Assembly (NCBI GenBank): GCA_030612185.1
Contig: JAUWOI010000185.1
Span: forward strand, 1-8,026
Source: Anaerolineae bacterium
GTDB taxonomy: Bacteria > Chloroflexota > Anaerolineae > B4-G1
Direction: 5' to 3'
Length of the DNA: 8,026 nucleotides
Shown: in pieces, positions 6,811 through 8,026 of the stretch
Layout of the letters: each line of letters starts with the position of its first letter
How positions within the stretch are numbered: position 1 is the first letter of the stretch
Position numbers and translations under genes: made by a program
Notes under the pieces: generated by a model
Databases searched by the model: none
What the model was told of the DNA's origin: nothing
Seen by the model: only the letters and a program-made list of their open reading frames with translations

Positions 6811-7050
6811 GTGCTATGGGCCTTGGGGCAAGAACCGGACGAGTTTGAAGCTCAATCCCGCCTGCTTCTGGCCGTGAAGCTCTACGAAGTAGGCAAACTC
6901 AGCACGGGTCTGGCCGCCCAATTGGCTGGAGTGCCACGCATCACGTTCATGTTCTTGCTAGGCCAGCATGGCCTTTCCCCATTCGGTGAAACAGAGGACG
7001 AACTAGAGGAGGATCTGGCCAATGCCCGCCAGGCCCGTCGTCGCGAATAA
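6811..7050 (+). CDS. UPF0175 family small protein, start probably frameshifted
   Basis: A UPF0175-family protein, a group of small antitoxin-like proteins often found beside PIN-domain toxins. Seen: LWALGQEPDEFEAQSRLLLAVKLYEVGKL, then a helix-turn-helix-like block GLAAQLAGVPRITFMFLLGQHG, then an acidic tail with DELEEDLANA. The frame from GTG 6811 to TAA 7048-7050 encodes 79 residues, but the family's N-terminal strand (ITLPISYPREV) is encoded just upstream from 6781. No standard start codon is available there, because TGA 6778-6780 closes the frame; only ATA 6781 or CTG 6787 could initiate. The good ATG at 6777 is one base out of frame. So either a one-base insertion has damaged the gene or the sequence has an error, or initiation is non-canonical. 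No PIN partner is next to it. It lies between brxC and pglX, 18 bases before pglX and in the same frame, so it is likely co-transcribed with pglX. Confidence 0.7.
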   Translation: MLWALGQEPDEFEAQSRLLLAVKLYEVGKLSTGLAAQLAGVPRITFMFLLGQHGLSPFGETEDELEEDLANARQARRRE

Positions 7051-7068
7051 TACAAAATACGAATAAAA

Positions 7069-8026
7069 ATGCCTTTCGACAAACCCACCCGCAATCTGCT
7101 CGCCAAAATCGTCACTGCCTGCCGCGACCGGCTGGCCGACGACATCGCCGGCCAATTGCAGTCCTCCTACGGCCTCTACCCCGACGGCGCCTCCCTCGAC
7201 GTCGCCCAGACCGAGGACGACCGGTGCGCCGCCGAGCACCTGCGCGCCCTGCTGGCCCACTTTGGGGCCGAGGCCGCCGCTGCCGGTAGCGCTCAGGCCC
7301 GCCGGACCGCCGCCTACCAGCGACTGGTGCGCGAGATCGGCTTCACCCTGCTCAACCGGCTGGCCGCGCTGCGGCTGTGCGAGCAGCGCGGGCTGCTGGT
7401 CGAATGCGTCCGGCACGGGATGGCGTCCGATGGCTTCCAACTCTTCGACCGCATTGCCGGTGGCGCATTAGGCAACCGCTACCAGACCTACCGCGTCTTT
7501 CTCGAAAACCTGTTCGACGAACTGGCCCTCGATTTGGGCGTGCTCTTCGACCGCAGCACCCCCCAATCGCTCGTCTTCCCCAGCGAAGCCGCCCTGACCG
7601 ACATCTTGGCCCTGCTCAACGACCCCGAACTGGCCACCCGCGACGTCTGGCAGCAGGACGAGACCATCGGCTGGATCTACCAGTACTATAACGACCCCGC
7701 CGAGCGCAAGGCCATGCGCAAGGCCTCCCAGGCCCCGCGCAACTCGCGCGAACTGGCCGTGCGCAACCAGTTCTTCACCCCGCGCTACGTGGTCGAGTTC
7801 CTCACCGACAACACCCTCGGCCGCACCTGGTACGAAATGCGCCAGGGGAACACCCGCCTGGCCGACGAATGCCGCTACCTGGTCCGCCGCCCCAACGAAA
7901 TCTTTTTGCTGCCGGGAGAAGAGCCTCCGCCCAACCCCGAACTAGATCAAAACGACGCCCAATCCCAAATCCCTAATCCCCAATCCCCAATATCCAATAT
8001 CCAATCCCCAATATCCAATATCCAAT
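7069..8026 (+). CDS. pglX: BREX adenine-specific DNA methyltransferase PglX, N-terminal part (3' end outside window)
   Basis: PglX methylates adenine in a non-palindromic site on host DNA, marking self. 319 codons are present, open at the window edge. Family features: the opening MPFDKPTRNLLAKIV, a helical N-terminal domain with EIGFTLLNRLAALRLCEQRGLL and YQTYRVFLENLFDELALDLG, ETIGWIYQYYN at about residues 202-212, and the hallmark NQFFTPRYVVEFLTDNTLG at 233-251. The AdoMet-binding DPACGSG motif and catalytic NPPY lie beyond the window. ATG 7069 is the first possible start: an in-frame TAA closes UPF0175 at 7048-7050. The 18-base leader is A/T-rich with no Shine-Dalgarno, so initiation may depend on coupling. 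Residues 298-319 are encoded by heptanucleotide repeats and read as Q/S/P/I/N low-complexity sequence. They sit in the linker expected just before motif I. Confidence 0.92.
   Translation, partial: MPFDKPTRNLLAKIVTACRDRLADDIAGQLQSSYGLYPDGASLDVAQTEDDRCAAEHLRALLAHFGAEAAAAGSAQARRTAAYQRLVREIGFTLLNRLAALRLCEQRGLLVECVRHGMASDGFQLFDRIAGGALGNRYQTYRVFLENLFDELALDLGVLFDRSTPQSLVFPSEAALTDILALLNDPELATRDVWQQDETIGWIYQYYNDPAERKAMRKASQAPRNSRELAVRNQFFTPRYVVEFLTDNTLGRTWYEMRQGNTRLADECRYLVRRPNEIFLLPGEEPPPNPELDQNDAQSQIPNPQSPISNIQSPISNIQ
7960..8026 (+). repeat. Heptanucleotide tandem repeat inside pglX
   Basis: From 7960 to the window end the sequence reads as consecutive seven-base units of the form NAATCCC or CAATATC: nine full units and four bases of a tenth. 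Units 1-4 are CAATCCC, AAATCCC, TAATCCC, CAATCCC. Then comes a higher-order 21-base unit (CAATATC, CAATATC, CAATCCC type) repeated exactly at 7985-8005 and 8006-8026. Three heptads equal seven codons, translated as SPISNIQ repeated. The array continues to the edge, so its true length is unknown. CCCCAAT-type heptads resemble the short tandemly repeated sequences known from filamentous cyanobacteria. Confidence 0.9.

Noticed and set aside
6777..6848. Programmed ribosomal frameshift in UPF0175
   Set aside because: The ATGAATAACC context has no slippery heptamer or stalling element at the second codon; a simple insertion or sequence error explains it better.
7003..7691. Minus-strand (7003-7440) and plus-strand (7262-7471, 7377-7691) open frames in the pglX region
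   Set aside because: The true pglX frame runs unbroken from 7069 to the window edge with hallmark PglX motifs, so these are shadows in other frames.
7960..8026. Possible CRISPR array at the window end
   Set aside because: Units are seven bases with no unique spacers; this is a simple tandem repeat.

Overview
The window holds the 5' two-thirds of a BREX phage-defence operon, all on the + strand: brxE (about 798-1310), brxA (1307-2128), brxB (2112-2699), brxC (2726-6391), a UPF0175 small protein (6811-7050, damaged at its start) and the N-terminal third of pglX (7069 to the window end). brxE ahead of brxA-brxB-brxC-pglX is the arrangement described for type 6 BREX; the pglZ, brxD and brxHI genes expected for that type would lie beyond position 8026. 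The host is a bacterium with GC-rich coding sequence. Its short intergenic repeats (CCCCAAT-type heptads, CGGAT-rich inverted repeats) and the UPF0175 gene recall uncultured Chloroflexota or filamentous cyanobacteria, but this placement is weak.

Layout: 1-512 is the tail of a Fic-family gene that has lost its catalytic centre through an internal, frame-changing deletion. 513-797 is non-coding, with three short direct repeats, a pyrimidine-rich stretch and a good promoter candidate (677-705). 798-2699 is a tightly packed brxE-brxA-brxB block with overlapping stops and starts. A 12-bp tandem repeat carrying the ribosome-binding site separates brxB from brxC. 6392-6776 is the only large gap inside the operon. 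It contains a CGGAT-rich inverted repeat and a 150-bp MITE-like element with 15-bp perfect terminal inverted repeats and an 8-bp target duplication. The UPF0175 gene and pglX follow.

How the genes fit together: in BREX, PglX methylates host DNA at a non-palindromic site. BrxC (a large ATPase), BrxB, BrxA and PglZ form the machinery that excludes unmodified phage. BrxE is a small accessory protein of unknown role. Two features suggest the system's expression may vary. First, the end of the window is a heptanucleotide tandem repeat inside the pglX reading frame, where gain or loss of one unit would shift the frame ahead of the methyltransferase core. Second, a mobile element has inserted between brxC and the UPF0175-pglX pair. 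The UPF0175 gene has a strong ribosome-binding site and an ATG that are one base out of frame with its conserved body.
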